Shown here one piece after another: positions 1 to 11,352 of a stretch of 64,000 nt of DNA. The notes beneath the pieces are model-generated. The model was not told the origin of the DNA. It saw nothing but the letters and a program-made list of their open reading frames with translations, and ran no database searches. Source of the stretch: Saturnia japonica (Eukaryota > Arthropoda > Insecta > Lepidoptera > Saturniidae); assembly GCA_033032175.1 (NCBI GenBank), contig CM065310.1, positions 8,308,001-8,372,000 of the forward strand. The letters are read 5' to 3'. Position 1 is the stretch's first letter, and each line of letters opens with the position of its first letter. The translations under genes were made by a program, and so were the position numbers.

Positions 1-734
1 AAATGGAAGTACTTTTCTTGTAAGACGAACCATATCAGTTTATGCCCCCTTAAAATATTATCCGTCAATATAACACAAAGTCCGTGAAAATTTCAACAGG
101 TTACTAAACTTGTTACGATTCAAATGATACAGTCTTTTAAAGGTATGATGGACACAGCCTATTGCTTGTGCTCCTTCCGTGGTAACGGAACCTTAAAAAG
201 ATAACGAGTGTATTATGATCGCTTATGATTAGATGATGGCCTAAGGTGCTATGATATGATATGAACTAAAACTTTAATTTTGTCTATATGTTAAGTTTAT
301 GTATGAAAGTCGTAAATTAATTTATTGAAATACAGTATTAAACAAGCGAAATTAGGAAAAGAGGAATCAAAAACCCCAACTGCAATAAAAACACTAAACT
401 TAAAAAAACTATTTTCGCTTATTATTTGATTCGCAGACTTCGCGAGTTATGTCGGTATAATAATAACCGCCATACGAGTAAATAGGATAATGAAGCTCCT
501 TTATAGTCGCTTCACCATAATCAGTGCCATTAGTATAAGGTTAATTAACTATAGAGCAATATGTTTGTCAAGGATCATGTTTCATTCCCATTCTATTCTT
601 AGTAATAAGGAAAATGTATGAATAGTATAAAAGTGTATTATGATTAAATAAAGTCAGTCTATAACTGCTCTCCGACCTGTCTACTTGTCTTTATAAAAAC
701 CCTTTCGCCCACACCCGCAACCTAACTCGCGTCG
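1..734. other. AT-rich stretch, nothing recognised
   Basis: No open frame, splice-site pair, tRNA or repeat could be recognised on either strand. Confidence 0.5.
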
Positions 735-900
735 TACATATTACATAATAGCCTATGTCGCTCCCACGATTATGGCGAATCTAACGACACCTAGTATACT
801 AAAATTCATCAAGTCGTTTTTAGGCTACAGAGTGTGCCAAAGAAATAGAAATACATACACTCGAAAAACATAACCCTCCTTTTTCGCAGTCGAGTAGAAA
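735..900 (+). repeat. Dispersed-repeat fragment (3'-end type)
   Basis: The order of phrases (CCTATGTCGCTCCCACGATT, then a CATCAAGTCGTTTTTAGGCTACAG block, then AACATAACCCTCCTTTTTCGC) is the pattern I know from very common lepidopteran repeat tails. No second copy is in this window, so the assignment rests on recognition alone. Confidence 0.4.
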
Positions 901-1005
901 GCTACTATGTTTATAAAGTGATAAATATTTTTGTTAATTTGAATCTTCTTCTGTTTATAATATGGCAACTGTGTTCATACATAAATCCGCCAACAAAACA
1001 AATAA

Positions 1006-1160
1006 AATATTTTTCTAATTATTCTTTTGTAATCTTCAAACCATTCAAACATAGCAGCTCTAACAAGACGGCGGCTTCAAAACCGTTCACAGAATTTTGT
1101 AGTAATTTAAAATGCATGTTTCTATGCATTTATTATAAAACGAAAACTAAAACATGACAG
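1006..1160 (+). repeat. Dispersed repeat family I, copy 1
   Basis: Matches 37845-38000 and 11614-11700. Shared blocks are AATATTTTTCTAAT, an ACGGCGGC segment, and AATTTAAAATGCATGTT followed by TTATTATTT. The short open frame at 918-1157 lies mostly in this repeat and looks spurious. Class unknown. Confidence 0.55.
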
Positions 1161-1289
1161 ATCTCATTAAAAACTCCTTATTTAGAATCATTTACGTACC
1201 AAATCTTACAAATAATTTTTAATATTATATATAGGTGGTGTAGGTACTATATTTTATCAAGTAAAATATTTCAGACAAAATTCATAATC

Positions 1290-1600
1290 GCGGCTCACCT
1301 GTGTCCGCCTAATATCGAGATTTTATTGTATTAATGTGGATTAAACAACAACGAGGTGGTTCCGGGGAAAATTTCAAAACAATCCCGGATGCACGACGCG
1401 GACCACAGAGGGGGTTGCCATGGCAACCGGCGAATTTTGATGTTAAGGTGGGCAGGCTACAAATCGCTTTACCGCTCGGAACAAAACTTTCGGATTGCAA
1501 AATGTCGACATTAAAGTTTACACATACTTTCCTGAATTATGATTATTTTACTCCATACATAGTAGAACCACCCTGTGAATATCCTACTACCTACGACTGA
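1290..1600. other. GC-richer block, function unknown
   Basis: Locally richer in CG dinucleotides than its surroundings, including GGGGTTGCCATGGCAACCGG, which contains the palindrome GGTTGCCATGGCAACC (an RFX/X-box-like GTTGCC...GGCAAC arrangement). Short open frames occur on both strands (1309-1500 minus, 1334-1600 plus), but neither shows a recognisable domain. It may be regulatory or an old repeat. Confidence 0.3.
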
Positions 1601-1942
1601 ACAAAGAACGCTTTCCGAGGGATGAAATGGTTTTAATCAAACAACGTTGAATTTATTGATCAACGACAAACGTCGAAAAATCTGTTGTAATCAATATTTT
1701 TGTTATGAGAACATTTCTGAAGCTAATTTAAATTCAAATTTCGAAAAATTCGATGTTATATATTTTTTGAGGCTCAAAAATGGGAAAATCAATCTGAACA
1801 CCACGACTGAGTGAATAATATAAACTCAGAACATGTCAGCTCTACAAAAGACTCAATTAGTTTCTATTTTACGTTCTAACAGCAATGTAAGAGTTATTAT
1901 TAATTTAACGTATTTACAGGTTACAAATTTGAGTATTAGATA
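1601..1942. other. AT-rich stretch, nothing recognised
   Basis: No supportable feature seen. Confidence 0.5.
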
Positions 1943-2160
1943 CTGGTTTTTACCTGCGATTTCGTAATCGTTGTTTCCAAAATGAAACGAATCGCGCGCC
2001 ACCTATTTTAAACTGGTTGTGGTAATACAGAACCTTCACGAGTGAGAAGCCCAACAACTCACCAAATTTTGATAGTAATTGGATGACTAGTTTAGAAACG
2101 CGTGGAGGACAAACAAAAAGGAACATTCGTTTTATATGTACTAAGTATATATTATATTAC
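1943..2160 (+). repeat. Dispersed repeat family L, copy 1
   Basis: Pairs with 18712-18850. Shared segments are a CGATTTCGTAATCG-like block, AATGAAACGAATC, GCGCCACCTA, an ATTGGATGA(C/A)TAGTTTA block, then ACGCGTGGAGGACAAA. This is the usual tail structure of an old lepidopteran interspersed repeat. Confidence 0.6.
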
Positions 2161-2734
2161 GAGCTGAAGTTTCATATTCATATTTTATTTTATTGTTTAT
2201 TGACTCACATTTGGCAACAATCACTAGGATTATAAGTTGTGATGTTGCCGAAGGTGGTAAATTTTTAAGCTTAAAATAGACAACTTACTTGGAAAACGGC
2301 CGCGATAGATGCTTAGCGATAAATTCTAAAATTTAAGCAAATTAGGTAAACAGGCGAACACTAAATCGTGCTTTTAATGTTTTCCATTTTCATATTATGT
2401 TCGAATTTGAATCATCAACTCCTTGTAAATATAGAAAGTCGGCTATGATTGTAAATGACACAAAACATGAACCGTGTAGTATTTTATGAACGCGAAATGT
2501 ATGCAACGCACGTGGGGTCAGAAGGGTTAAAATGATGAGTGTCTGTTTTAAATTTTATTTTCTCTCACAAAATGTAAGTATACCTCGCCTCGGGCTATTT
2601 GCATCCATTTATAAAAGAGTACATGTGTACATCGAACAAATGGCACAGTGTTTTTGTTTAGGTGGTTGGATACCTATGTTTAAACAGAATATTTTAGGAT
2701 AGTAAGTGATAAGTAATTTGTAGTAATGACGGCT

Positions 2735-2880
2735 TTCTACAATGAGCCTGAGCTTTCGGTTAAAGAAAACATCGTGATGAAATTATATCATTTTGTAATG
2801 CCGTCTGATTAGCTATGTACCACATTTAAGTTGACAATCAGTCGCCAAGCACCTTTATGTGTGTTCCGGCAGCCAAAGAG
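2735..2880 (+). repeat. SINE family B, 5'-truncated body
   Basis: Carries the body of the SINE seen complete at 27926-28115: CAATGAGCCTGAGCTTTCGG, then GTTGACAATCAGTCGCCAAG and a GTGTTCCGGC end. The tRNA-like head is missing, as expected of a 5'-truncated retrocopy. Confidence 0.65.
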
Positions 2881-3599
2881 CTAGTCCTTCACTAGGCTTC
2901 GATATCGTCACTTAACCCTAGTGAGATTATGGGCAAATGCAACCTATAAACAATTAAAACAAAAGTAAAATCGAAAACTATCAATTTCTTACCAGTTTTT
3001 TTCGGTATTATAACGCTTTTCAAACAGTGTTTTCTGTGTGAAGTCCAGTAGTTGAGCTGTGTCCATGAAGATTGAACGTTTCAATCCCAGTAGGGTAAAC
3101 TAAGTTTAACTTCCTAATAAAGATTACCAAGTTGGATACTTAACTATGCAATCTAGGCATGAATCGTTTCTCAGAATTGCATCTCAAACTGAGAAGTTAA
3201 CGTAATGAATTTGCAAGTGCTCTCGAAGACTTGAAACATCTGCGATAATAATGTGTTTGATTTCCGACAGTTACATTCGAGGGCTTTCAAGTGTGTTTTC
3301 GATGTGTAATATTGAAATTGTGAGATGATTTTAGGTATTTGAATTAAAGTCGAGTCAGAATATCGTGAGAACGAAATGAAATGTATGGTTACAAATTTTG
3401 TAGTTAGCCAGTGATTTTTACGTTTGCAACTTGGTTAAAAACATTCTATATCAACTAGTAAGTTATTATTATTATTCTAAATGTGTGCTGTGCAGGCTTA
3501 TGTAGTCCTTGTATCACTGTGAACAATTTGATCTATTGTGATCGCTCTACACTACTACTAAAGCTTCCCATCTAGTCCTATAGTTTTGAAGTACTACAG

Positions 3600-3830
3600 G
3601 CCTTTTTGGCAGAAAGCAACTGAACTTCTTCCGCGAGCAGCACGTACTCGCCTAGAATACAGTTGAGGTAGAGGTTTTAGTGGGTTACATTCAAACAAGT
3701 GGTGCTTTGACGTTTCTTCTGTACTTTCACAGAATCTGCAATCTCTTGTGCCCTGGACCCCGATGTTGTACATATATTTATTTAGACAACAGTGTCTCAG
3801 AACTAGTAAGTTTCCTATATATTTACCGAT
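3600..3830 (-). pseudogene. LINE ORF2 C-terminal fragment with zinc-binding motif
   Basis: Read on the minus strand, one open frame runs into a TAG near 3600. It contains HCCLNKYMYNIGVQGTRDC and then C-x2-C...H-H-x3-C (CRFC ... SKHHLFEC). This is the arrangement that follows the RNase H region at the C-terminus of I/Jockey/LOA-type LINE ORF2 proteins, whose usual signature is LN..L...G...S..CRFC...EE...H.L..C. No ATG or upstream RT domain remains, so it is a 5'-truncated remnant. The clade is uncertain. Confidence 0.65.
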
Positions 3831-5094
3831 AAGTGAGAACTATATATAATTATTTTTCAAAACCTTGACGGCAGTTACGCGTCTACACATATAATTATCT
3901 GGTTTTTGTTATAGTTATCAAATAAATCTATAATCAATTTAATTTCAAATTTTGATTATTTTACTCTGTTATTCATATAATACACAACGATGTTACATAA
4001 TATTTTATACCATATTACCTGCACGAAAACAAATCAACATTTAAATTGTAACATTATTATCGAATGTAATAAAATCAATCGACTTTTAAGGCCTAAATAA
4101 AGATCATGATTTGTTTTTTGGTAGATATTTATATAAAATAATGCTGTAAAAATTCATATCGCGATTAAAAAGTAAAGATTTATGGTCAAACGCTAAGATA
4201 AACGTTACCAATATAGAAAAGAAACAATGGAACAACTATGTACTTATTAGAGTTTTATTAGACAAGAAAAAGGAAAATAAGTAGACGTAGATACAAGTCG
4301 CGGCGGAGCGTTTTAAAATAAAACGAAAAAGTTTAAATAGAAAAAGTGAGTGCACGGGAAGATAGTGAAAAGAAGGGGCAATTTAAAGTTTTACGCGGGC
4401 CGAGGGAAGTCTACATTTAAGAAGTTGGTCTAAACGAAGATTATATGAAGCTGAACTTTTTGGGGATGTTCTCCCCTTGGATTGGAATTGTGAACTAATT
4501 TTGAAGTTTCTACCGTGATCTTTAAAATTTGAAAAATGGATTTGAAAATTTAAAATATCATAATAGGTTTTGGGGTACAAGTGGGGTCCAAATAACATCT
4601 TAAGGCTTTTGACATGACATCCAAGCCAACCTCACTTACACATGGTGCACTTTACTAAGTATCGAACTAGGAAATGGTTATATCAAGGTGGTAGGGGTCC
4701 GGTCCCGACCATTATTCCTCAATGACATACTTGAGTGCATCAACAGCAGTGCAGTCGTGCTGTTTCAGAAATATATCATAATATAAACATATCATGTTGG
4801 TAACATTTAATATGACCTAAAGACAATTAAAATAACGATTATTTTTCTTTACAATTTAGTTAATTATTCTTAAATAAATACAATTTTCCAACCACACACT
4901 AAAACTTTTCCTATGTACAACTTCGTAAGCATCCTTATGATACATGGTTTAATCGGTACCTTTTTCGAACGATGTATGTGATAAGCGCAGGTCAATAACA
5001 GTTGGTACGTACATACTAAAAATTACAATAATAAAAAAAAATCACATTGGTGCGGCAGTTTCTTAGATTATTTATTAACATTATCAATTTATTG
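3831..5094. other. AT-rich stretch with a short GC block, no gene
   Basis: A minus-strand open frame of 71 codons (4383-4598) has no recognisable domain. The sequence around 4640-4740 is somewhat richer in GC but matches nothing else in the window. Confidence 0.4.
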
Positions 5095-5375
5095 CCAACA
5101 TAAAACATAACATACCATCACGCCTGTATCCCCAAAGGGTTAGGCAGAGGTATACTAACGTACATCCACAGTTCGCCACTCACGTCACAGTTGTTCGTCG
5201 GTATGTTTTAGGTTTCAATAATAGGGGATGAATCTATTGGCGTTAATCGGACCAAAGCGTTAAAAGCCAAAAACCAAGCTGCTGCTGAGAATGTCATAGG
5301 AAGCCTCAATAACACTGCTCGACCTGGGAATCAAACCCAGGACTTTGAGCATAGCAGCAATTTAATTACCACAAT
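5095..5375 (-). repeat. tRNA-derived SINE family C, copy 1
   Basis: On the minus strand it has a Pol III B-box-like GGTTTGATTCCC (5326-5338 on plus, GGGAATCAAACCC), followed by a long body ending in the AACATACC(ATCACGCCTG) block. It aligns along its length with 47902-48150. The head is more decayed than in that copy. Confidence 0.7.
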
Positions 5376-5429
5376 GAACTATTCTAATTGATTCTCATGA
5401 TTATTGGACAAAACTCCAATAAGTTATAT

Positions 5430-5456
5430 GTGTTGTGTGTGTGTGTGTTGTGAGAG
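5430..5456. repeat. (GT)n microsatellite
   Basis: Short GT dinucleotide run with TTGTG interruptions. Confidence 0.8.
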
Positions 5457-6384
5457 CACAGACAATACCCTATTTTAATTTCGTACCGCGCTGTGCATCA
5501 ACAATAGATCGTAATAGGTGTGTAGATGAGACGGCAACCCCAGTGCTTTGTTTGAATGTTGGCAACACTAAACAATACCTGGACATGACGTAAATAATTC
5601 AGATAGCTTGAATTGCTAATATTTTATATAATGTAAGTACAATTCCGGCATAGTGCCAGTTAATTTAATTTGATTTAATAATGATAAAAAATAATTTAAA
5701 TTATGTATGTTCTTTATTTTACCTGTTTGGTTGCCTTTCCATGAATGACTTTAGGTTATTTTATTGTAACTTCGTAAGATCAATGAATAAAGCACCAATT
5801 ATAAAAATATAAAAAGTTATGTATAACTTATACTTACATTTTAAAATATATAAGTACCCAGTAAAGAAAAAATAAATACGTCGGTCACTACAAAAATATT
5901 TTAAAAGACTTCCAACATAATATCTAGGTATAATGATTTTTTACGCCCTTATAAAATAATATGCAGCAGAGTATTTGGCGGATTTGAAACTGCCATGTGT
6001 GTATGTTTTATATTTATAAATCTTTGTAGTTTTGGAGGCTTATTAAAGGGATATTAGGTAATTTTTCCTGCAAGCAAGTGAAGTGAGTTATAAATAATAA
6101 CAAGGAACATGCATTTTTGAGTTTTAATAAATTTTGTTATAGCTATATATATTTGACTATTACAATAATAAGTAGATAAATATTATATTCATTTGACATT
6201 GATATAATTGTGGATATACACAAATAATTAATAAGAACATTTTTTTATATACTTACTTAATTAAAAACACATCCAATTAAATGTACAATAGTATTATTGT
6301 TTCGTAACCATAACTGGTATTAAATTTGGGCACTAATCTGCATCGGTTTACATTGTGAACATCGTATGAATCTGTCGCGTAATG
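5457..6384. other. AT-rich stretch, nothing recognised
   Basis: No coding or structural signal was found between the microsatellite and the promoter-like block. Confidence 0.45.
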
Positions 6385-6394
6385 TGATGGGATT

Positions 6395-6470
6395 CAACCA
6401 ATAGCAGAGCGTTGTGAAGTGCTCATACGTTCCCGTCCAATCACAACGTCTTCATGGCGCCGTTGTGAAT
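6395..6470 (+). promoter_or_regulatory. Candidate promoter: two CCAAT boxes and three CGTTGTGA motifs
   Basis: CCAAT occurs at 6398-6402 and 6437-6441. The octamer CGTTGTGA occurs at 6410-6417 and 6461-6468, with its complement TCACAACG at 6441-6448. Both are close spacings unlikely by chance in such AT-rich DNA. No TATA box is evident. CCAAT pairs are typical NF-Y promoter sites. Direction is inferred from the splice donor downstream at 6704. Confidence 0.4.
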
Positions 6471-6704
6471 GGCGTCTGAGTGAGAAAGTGTCGAGCTTCG
6501 CCGGCGCATGCAACTGCGTGCGAGTTGAGGAGATTACGGGAAATACATAATTACAAAATACAAACAATAAGACGTCGTGCGATCCTTGAGTTACAATTAC
6601 AAAGTGCAACGGGCAAACCTGCGTGCGTTATCTACTCCAGCTCATCAGACCTGATCATCCAGGACGTTCCCATCGGCTGGACGAACGAGCGTACGTGGCT
6701 AAAG
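6470..6704 (+). other. Candidate non-coding first exon ending at a consensus 5' splice site
   Basis: CG-rich, apparently single-copy sequence lies directly downstream of the CCAAT/CGTTGTGA block and ends in AAAG|GTAAGA (exon end 6704). Two overlapping frames stay open (6480-6740 and 6623-6811), but neither begins with ATG; the ATGs present open only very short uORF-like frames. A 5'UTR exon or a non-coding RNA fits better than coding sequence. One possible acceptor is the CTTTCTTTCAG ending at 11355, but I cannot show that it belongs to the same transcript. Confidence 0.35.
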
Positions 6705-7089
6705 GTAAGAATTCCTGTCATAGGGGCGACAGATTCTTAAGCGCTAACAGCCTTCAAATCAAATCCGGTGGCTGTTTCCCAATGTGCGTGGTGGTCCGCG
6801 CACAATTATAATATTTGTCCAGCGAATTTTCAAAGTGAATAGTCTGCGAAGAATTATATTGTGGTGTAGGCAACGATGAACTTGCATTATCACAAACCTA
6901 ATGGGTTTTGTCTGCTCTTCTATGCGGGGTCTAAAATGAAAATCTGTGTCCGTGTTAGTCTACCTTGACAAATGTTTATGTTTTTCCCACGATAAATGCG
7001 AGCGTGATAGTGAATCTTAATGGAAGTTTTTCTGCTTGTGAATCACTGAAGAAAATATTTAATTTCTTTCTTCCTTTCTATTAATTTAC

Positions 7090-7510
7090 TAGCTTTGCCC
7101 ACGGCTTCGCTTACGTGCACTATAGAATGCCATAGATCGGACACACTCGCGAATCTTGTTCCTTGCTCCCGGTTATTTTAAAGACAAAAATTCTTATTGT
7201 AGGTGTTCATTAGATGATAGACATATACTCTTGCTGACTTTTTTGTAGGTTTATTTAATGTCTACAATTATGCAGTACATTAATTTGATATATCTCTGAT
7301 AGATTACTCAGCATAAGCCATTTAAGCGTCCGAATTTTTTTTAGAGATTTTTTTTTGCGCGGAACCTCTATTCTTTTTCTACAATAAAAGTAGCCTAAGT
7401 TACTCTTTATAATATCACTGAAAGTCCCGTCAAAATCGGTTCAATCGTTTCCGAGATTACCCGGTACAAACAGACAGACAGACAGACAAAAATTTAAAAA
7501 GCTGTTATTT
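7090..7510 (+). repeat. Dispersed repeat family N, longest copy
   Basis: Begins with CTAGCTTTGCCCACGGCTTC and ends with an AAATCGGTTCAATCGTTTCC block and a (CAGA)n run. Opening and closing phrases recur at 17250-17515 and 31751-31980, and the end alone at 11795-11895. This is a very common lepidopteran interspersed-repeat type. No ORF remains. Confidence 0.65.
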
Positions 7511-8638
7511 TTATTATTAAATAGCATGTAATAGAATCCATTCCCAATGGGAACAGCTACTATACGTATATTCATTAATATTATTGCCAAAATATGTTAC
7601 AATATACACATAGTAAGTATATAAAAAAATCTCTAGTTTGCTGTGGCCATAAATAAGCGTTTTTCTTTTACACTTAGTAACTATTAAAACGTCTTATTTT
7701 TACAAACATAATTTAAATGCAATTGTTAATAAGATGAATAAGAATGGCTACATCTGCCACTTTTCAATATAGATAACTTTTAAGCTGGTTGAGAAGCTAA
7801 ATATATTGAATGACGCTTATTTTTTATGTACTCTTTACCAGCTTTTTAGGTTTTATAGTCTATGCCAGAGCGACCAATTTTATTGTTATTACTCTGATAA
7901 GCACTTAAGTTTAAGTAATCATCAACACGTACTAATTTATTAACTGATATCGGGGAAGTAACGGGAAAAACAATGTTTAAATTCGGTTTATCAGTTTAAA
8001 GTGCTAAACGAGCGACTGAGATTTATCTGTAATTCCTTTTAAGCGACATCGGACTAATCTTTGTGAAGCGATTAGGAGCTAACTTTCACACATATTATTT
8101 AGCTATTACGCAAACGTGGAACTTTAGTGAGCCTTACTGTCCCATTTAGTCTTTATTTGGAGAAACACTTAGTGAGTCATGCGACCGCCCACTCGGCTTT
8201 CTTTCGCATCGACTGAATGCAAATGAATATATAACTGGCATTTATTCATAAATACATAATCATTGTGAGCTTTAGAAATTCAAGTCAACTATTCATAAGA
8301 ATATACTTGTACAGTTTGAATATTTTAACGACGCCTCTTTAAATTTAACAGTTTGTTGTATCGCGGTTATTTTTATTCTATTGTATTAGGTGAGTATTTG
8401 ACCATTTTAGATGCTAACTCATTGTGAAACTGCTTTTTCTTTCTGAATGTGCACGTGTAATAATTCGTATTACCTCATTGAAAGCAAACATAGGAGCAGA
8501 TGGAGTAACTCAAACCAATTATAGTAAACCCTAATTATTGAATTAACCGCGGAAATAGACGAATCGTGTAAAGTTTATAATCAAAGAATAAGTTTCCACT
8601 AAATTATAATACATATATTAACACATGTACAGTCGAAG
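7511..8638. other. AT-rich stretch, nothing recognised
   Basis: No supportable feature. The CTCTTTACCAGC... sequence near 7830-7880 is unmatched in the window. Confidence 0.45.
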
Positions 8639-8770
8639 AAAAAGATAAACCCAATCAAGTTACTTACCGGTTCTTCTCGATTACTAGGATGTTTTCCGAA
8701 CCGGCAGTAGTGTTTTGTCGTTTATAAGTGCTTTATTAGGGCCTAAACTGAATAATAAAAAAAGATTTTG
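8639..8770 (+). repeat. LINE-type 3' tail, family G, copy 1
   Basis: Aligns with 41099-41227 through AAGATAAACC, the GTTTCTTGC-like block, GTTCTTCTCGAT, GGATGTTTTCCGAA and GCAGTAGTG. Both copies end in AATAAA-like A/T-rich sequence, as LINE 3' ends do. Only the untranslated end survives. Confidence 0.6.
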
Positions 8771-10581
8771 ATATTAATTTATGAAACATTTAAAATTATC
8801 AAAAGCAAATTTAAAATGTACAACGTAATTGTTGATACAGTATATTACAAACCCTGCAACATAATATGACTTAGATTGATCTTACTTATTTGAAGCAACG
8901 GAAGAAAAGTAGTTGACAATGTTTTTTGTTATATAATAATATGTGTAAAAATAAATTATTCTATCAAAGGCCTATATTTAAAACTAAAATTGGTTGTTTG
9001 TATCAATATGATTTTTATTTTATGCTAACTCGAAGGAAAATAACTTCATATACAACTGTTTCGGATTAGTAAACAAAATGAAAGTAGTAGTTATGTTGTC
9101 AGTAACTATATCCTCCATTATCTATCGGCTAGGCGCCAAGCTAATGACACCATGTGTCCCCATTCCCTGCATCGTCTATCATTCCTAGGGTTGCCATGGT
9201 TAGGCTCTCGTCGGGATGCAAAGAGAAAAATGACGAATATTCGTTTATTAACAAATTCTAATGTATGCATTGTTAGACGTAGCTTGATCTTATTTTACTG
9301 AAGTTTTCACTTTTTTAAGGAATTCATTCTGCCTTGCATTTTTACATGTATATTAAAACTTCGTACAATTCGTATTTACTCCACGGTCTTCGGCAGCAGG
9401 AGATTTTTGTCATCAGTCCACTAGTTCGATATTCATTAAAACTATAATTTTCTACAATGGCATTTTGACCAGATATCTCAAACAAATATCCGCCCGCAAA
9501 CTTTGAGCATTTTCTTTTACGAGTTTATGTTTCATTTAAAAAGTGAAACCACATCCATTTACATCCCATCTACAGAATTTTCGGTATACCGCTCTTGCGA
9601 GTCAACTTTGACCTCCAAATTTTATTGTTAAAATCAACCATTGCTCAAAATCTCCAAATGAATTTCCTCCTACAATAGCGCGGCCAAGTAGTTTACCGCA
9701 AGTTTTTAAAATGCCACGACCGCTCGGAATATCGAGACCTACTTTATTCGCGTCGGGACAAAGGACGTAATGATGGTGAGGAGTCCTGATATATCGGGAC
9801 TAATGGCAACCCTAATAATTCTCCCTACTGGCCAGTGCGTGTATTTATTTCGCTACGCATTCTCTTTGCGTGTTTGTCTTAGGTAAGTTTTACATAATTG
9901 TAGAGATATATGTTTGAGTCGAATTGTTTGAATACTTTTAATAACATTGTTTTTTTTAAACCAATCGGCACTTTAATTCTTCTGCATGGACTTCAGAATT
10001 GGGTCTTTACCGATATAAAAGTATATATGTTAATCCAGTTTATAAACTATCCATCAACCCACCTAAATCCGATTTGCCGTTTTTGCGTGATTGATTAACA
10101 AAAAAAAACAAATATCCACTTTTATAATAACAGTAGGATAATATGATATCAAACATGGTATATTTTCTTAAATTATACTTTGACATCTCTTTGTATACCA
10201 GTAAACAATACTTACATTTCAAAGTATGTCAGTTAATTGGAGAATACATTATTCTGTGAGTGTAAATTTACCTGACGGAAGTGGGTGGTAGTACGAATTC
10301 ATAAAACTGCATTATTATATTTGTAAGACAACTTTTAAAATGTTTATTTAAGAAGGTATTGTTCAGAAAACAATGCACACCGTAACTCTTGAGTTACTGT
10401 CAGGTTTTTAGTATAAAATAAATATGTAAGTTGAAAAGTTTATTTATTAATTTACAATATTTTTTCTTGATATTTTTTATTTTTTATAGTTTTAATGAGT
10501 GTGCAATGATTTAAATGTTAATAATTTGGTTTCATAAAATTTAGGTATGCTAGATTCTATATTAATGTCTTTCAGCAATTT
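8771..10581. other. No gene; scattered GC-richer patches
   Basis: Two patches, 9120-9230 and 9680-9880, are richer in GC and contain GGTTGCCATGG and ATGGCAACCC, opposite-oriented GTTGCC motifs, but no ORF with a recognisable domain. The open frame at 9910-10098 has no recognisable features. Confidence 0.35.
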
Positions 10582-10998
10582 TTTGTTTGTTTATTTGTAT
10601 ACGCTAATCTCTGGAACTATCAGTCATATTTGAAAAAAATATTTTTTCATTGTAAAGGCTATTATTTTATTGAAAAAGGTTATATAACTTTACGCTATAA
10701 CCCTAAAGAGCGAAGCAGTAACTACTGCAGTAACTACTGCAGTAACTACTGCAGTAACTACTGCTTCGCTCTTTAGGGTTATAGCGTAAAGTTATATAAC
10801 CTTTTTCAATAAAATAATAGCCTTTATAATGAAAAAATATTTTTTTCAATTTTTTTATAGAGGTCATGCAATCTGACAAGCTGTAGGCAAGTACGAGAAG
10901 TAAGAACTATAGGACATACGAGTGTACGTTGGTGAAGAGTGAAGAGTTGGTGGAATAAATTTAACACGTGTGAATCCATGGTGCACTGCTAGTTCTGT
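10582..10998 (+). repeat. Dispersed repeat family P, copy enlarged by an inverted duplication
   Basis: Flanks match 42396-42682. Upstream they share CTGGAACTATCAG; downstream they share ATGCAATCTGA, a GCAAGTA block, AATAAATTTAACACG and CTAGTT. This copy is about 130 bp longer than the other. The extra length corresponds to the right arm of the palindrome at 10630-10849, so the left arm is native element sequence and the right arm an inverted copy of it. Confidence 0.7.
10630..10849. repeat. 220-bp near-perfect palindrome with a 4 x 12-bp core
   Basis: The arms are symmetric about 10739.5, the centre of a CTGCAG. I count about five mismatched positions in 110 pairs: one G/A in the outer arm, and the AC dinucleotides of the core. 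The core is four tandem copies of AGTAACTACTGC (10717-10764), each itself almost palindromic (GCAGTA-AC-TACTGC). The arms are AT-rich outside and carry CCCTAAAGAGCGAAGC nearest the core. Confidence 0.95.
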
Positions 10999-11352
10999 AA
11001 TATAATTATTTATAAATTATAGCTTACATAAAATCTAAGTACTATTTTCGTAATATTTTGTGAGTAACAACTAAATTATGTCAATTTTAGTTATATATAA
11101 TTAACCTATTCGGTTGACTATAAGAATTTAACAGCAAGGAACTAATCTACAGACTTAATTTAAAATAGAAAAAAAATCATGCATACATTAACTTTTTTTT
11201 ATTTTCGCATAGTGTTTAATCAGAAGAGGGATTGCAGTAATTTTTAAAGGTAACGATACGTAGCTGGACCATTTATATTATTACTTTTATATGTACATTA
11301 TGTAATAGAGTGTTTTGTTCTTAAGAATAAATGTTTTCATTCTTCTTTCTTT
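10999..11352. other. AT-rich stretch, nothing recognised
   Basis: No feature beyond short A and T runs. Confidence 0.45.

Noticed and set aside
5430..5456. CRISPR-like or other spaced repeat array
   Set aside because: Only a short GT microsatellite; no spaced repeats of array type were found anywhere in the window.
6480..6740. Protein-coding exon in the frame ending ...IGWTNERTWLK
   Set aside because: No ATG in the frame (preceded at once by TGA), so coding status is unsupported; kept as a candidate non-coding exon.
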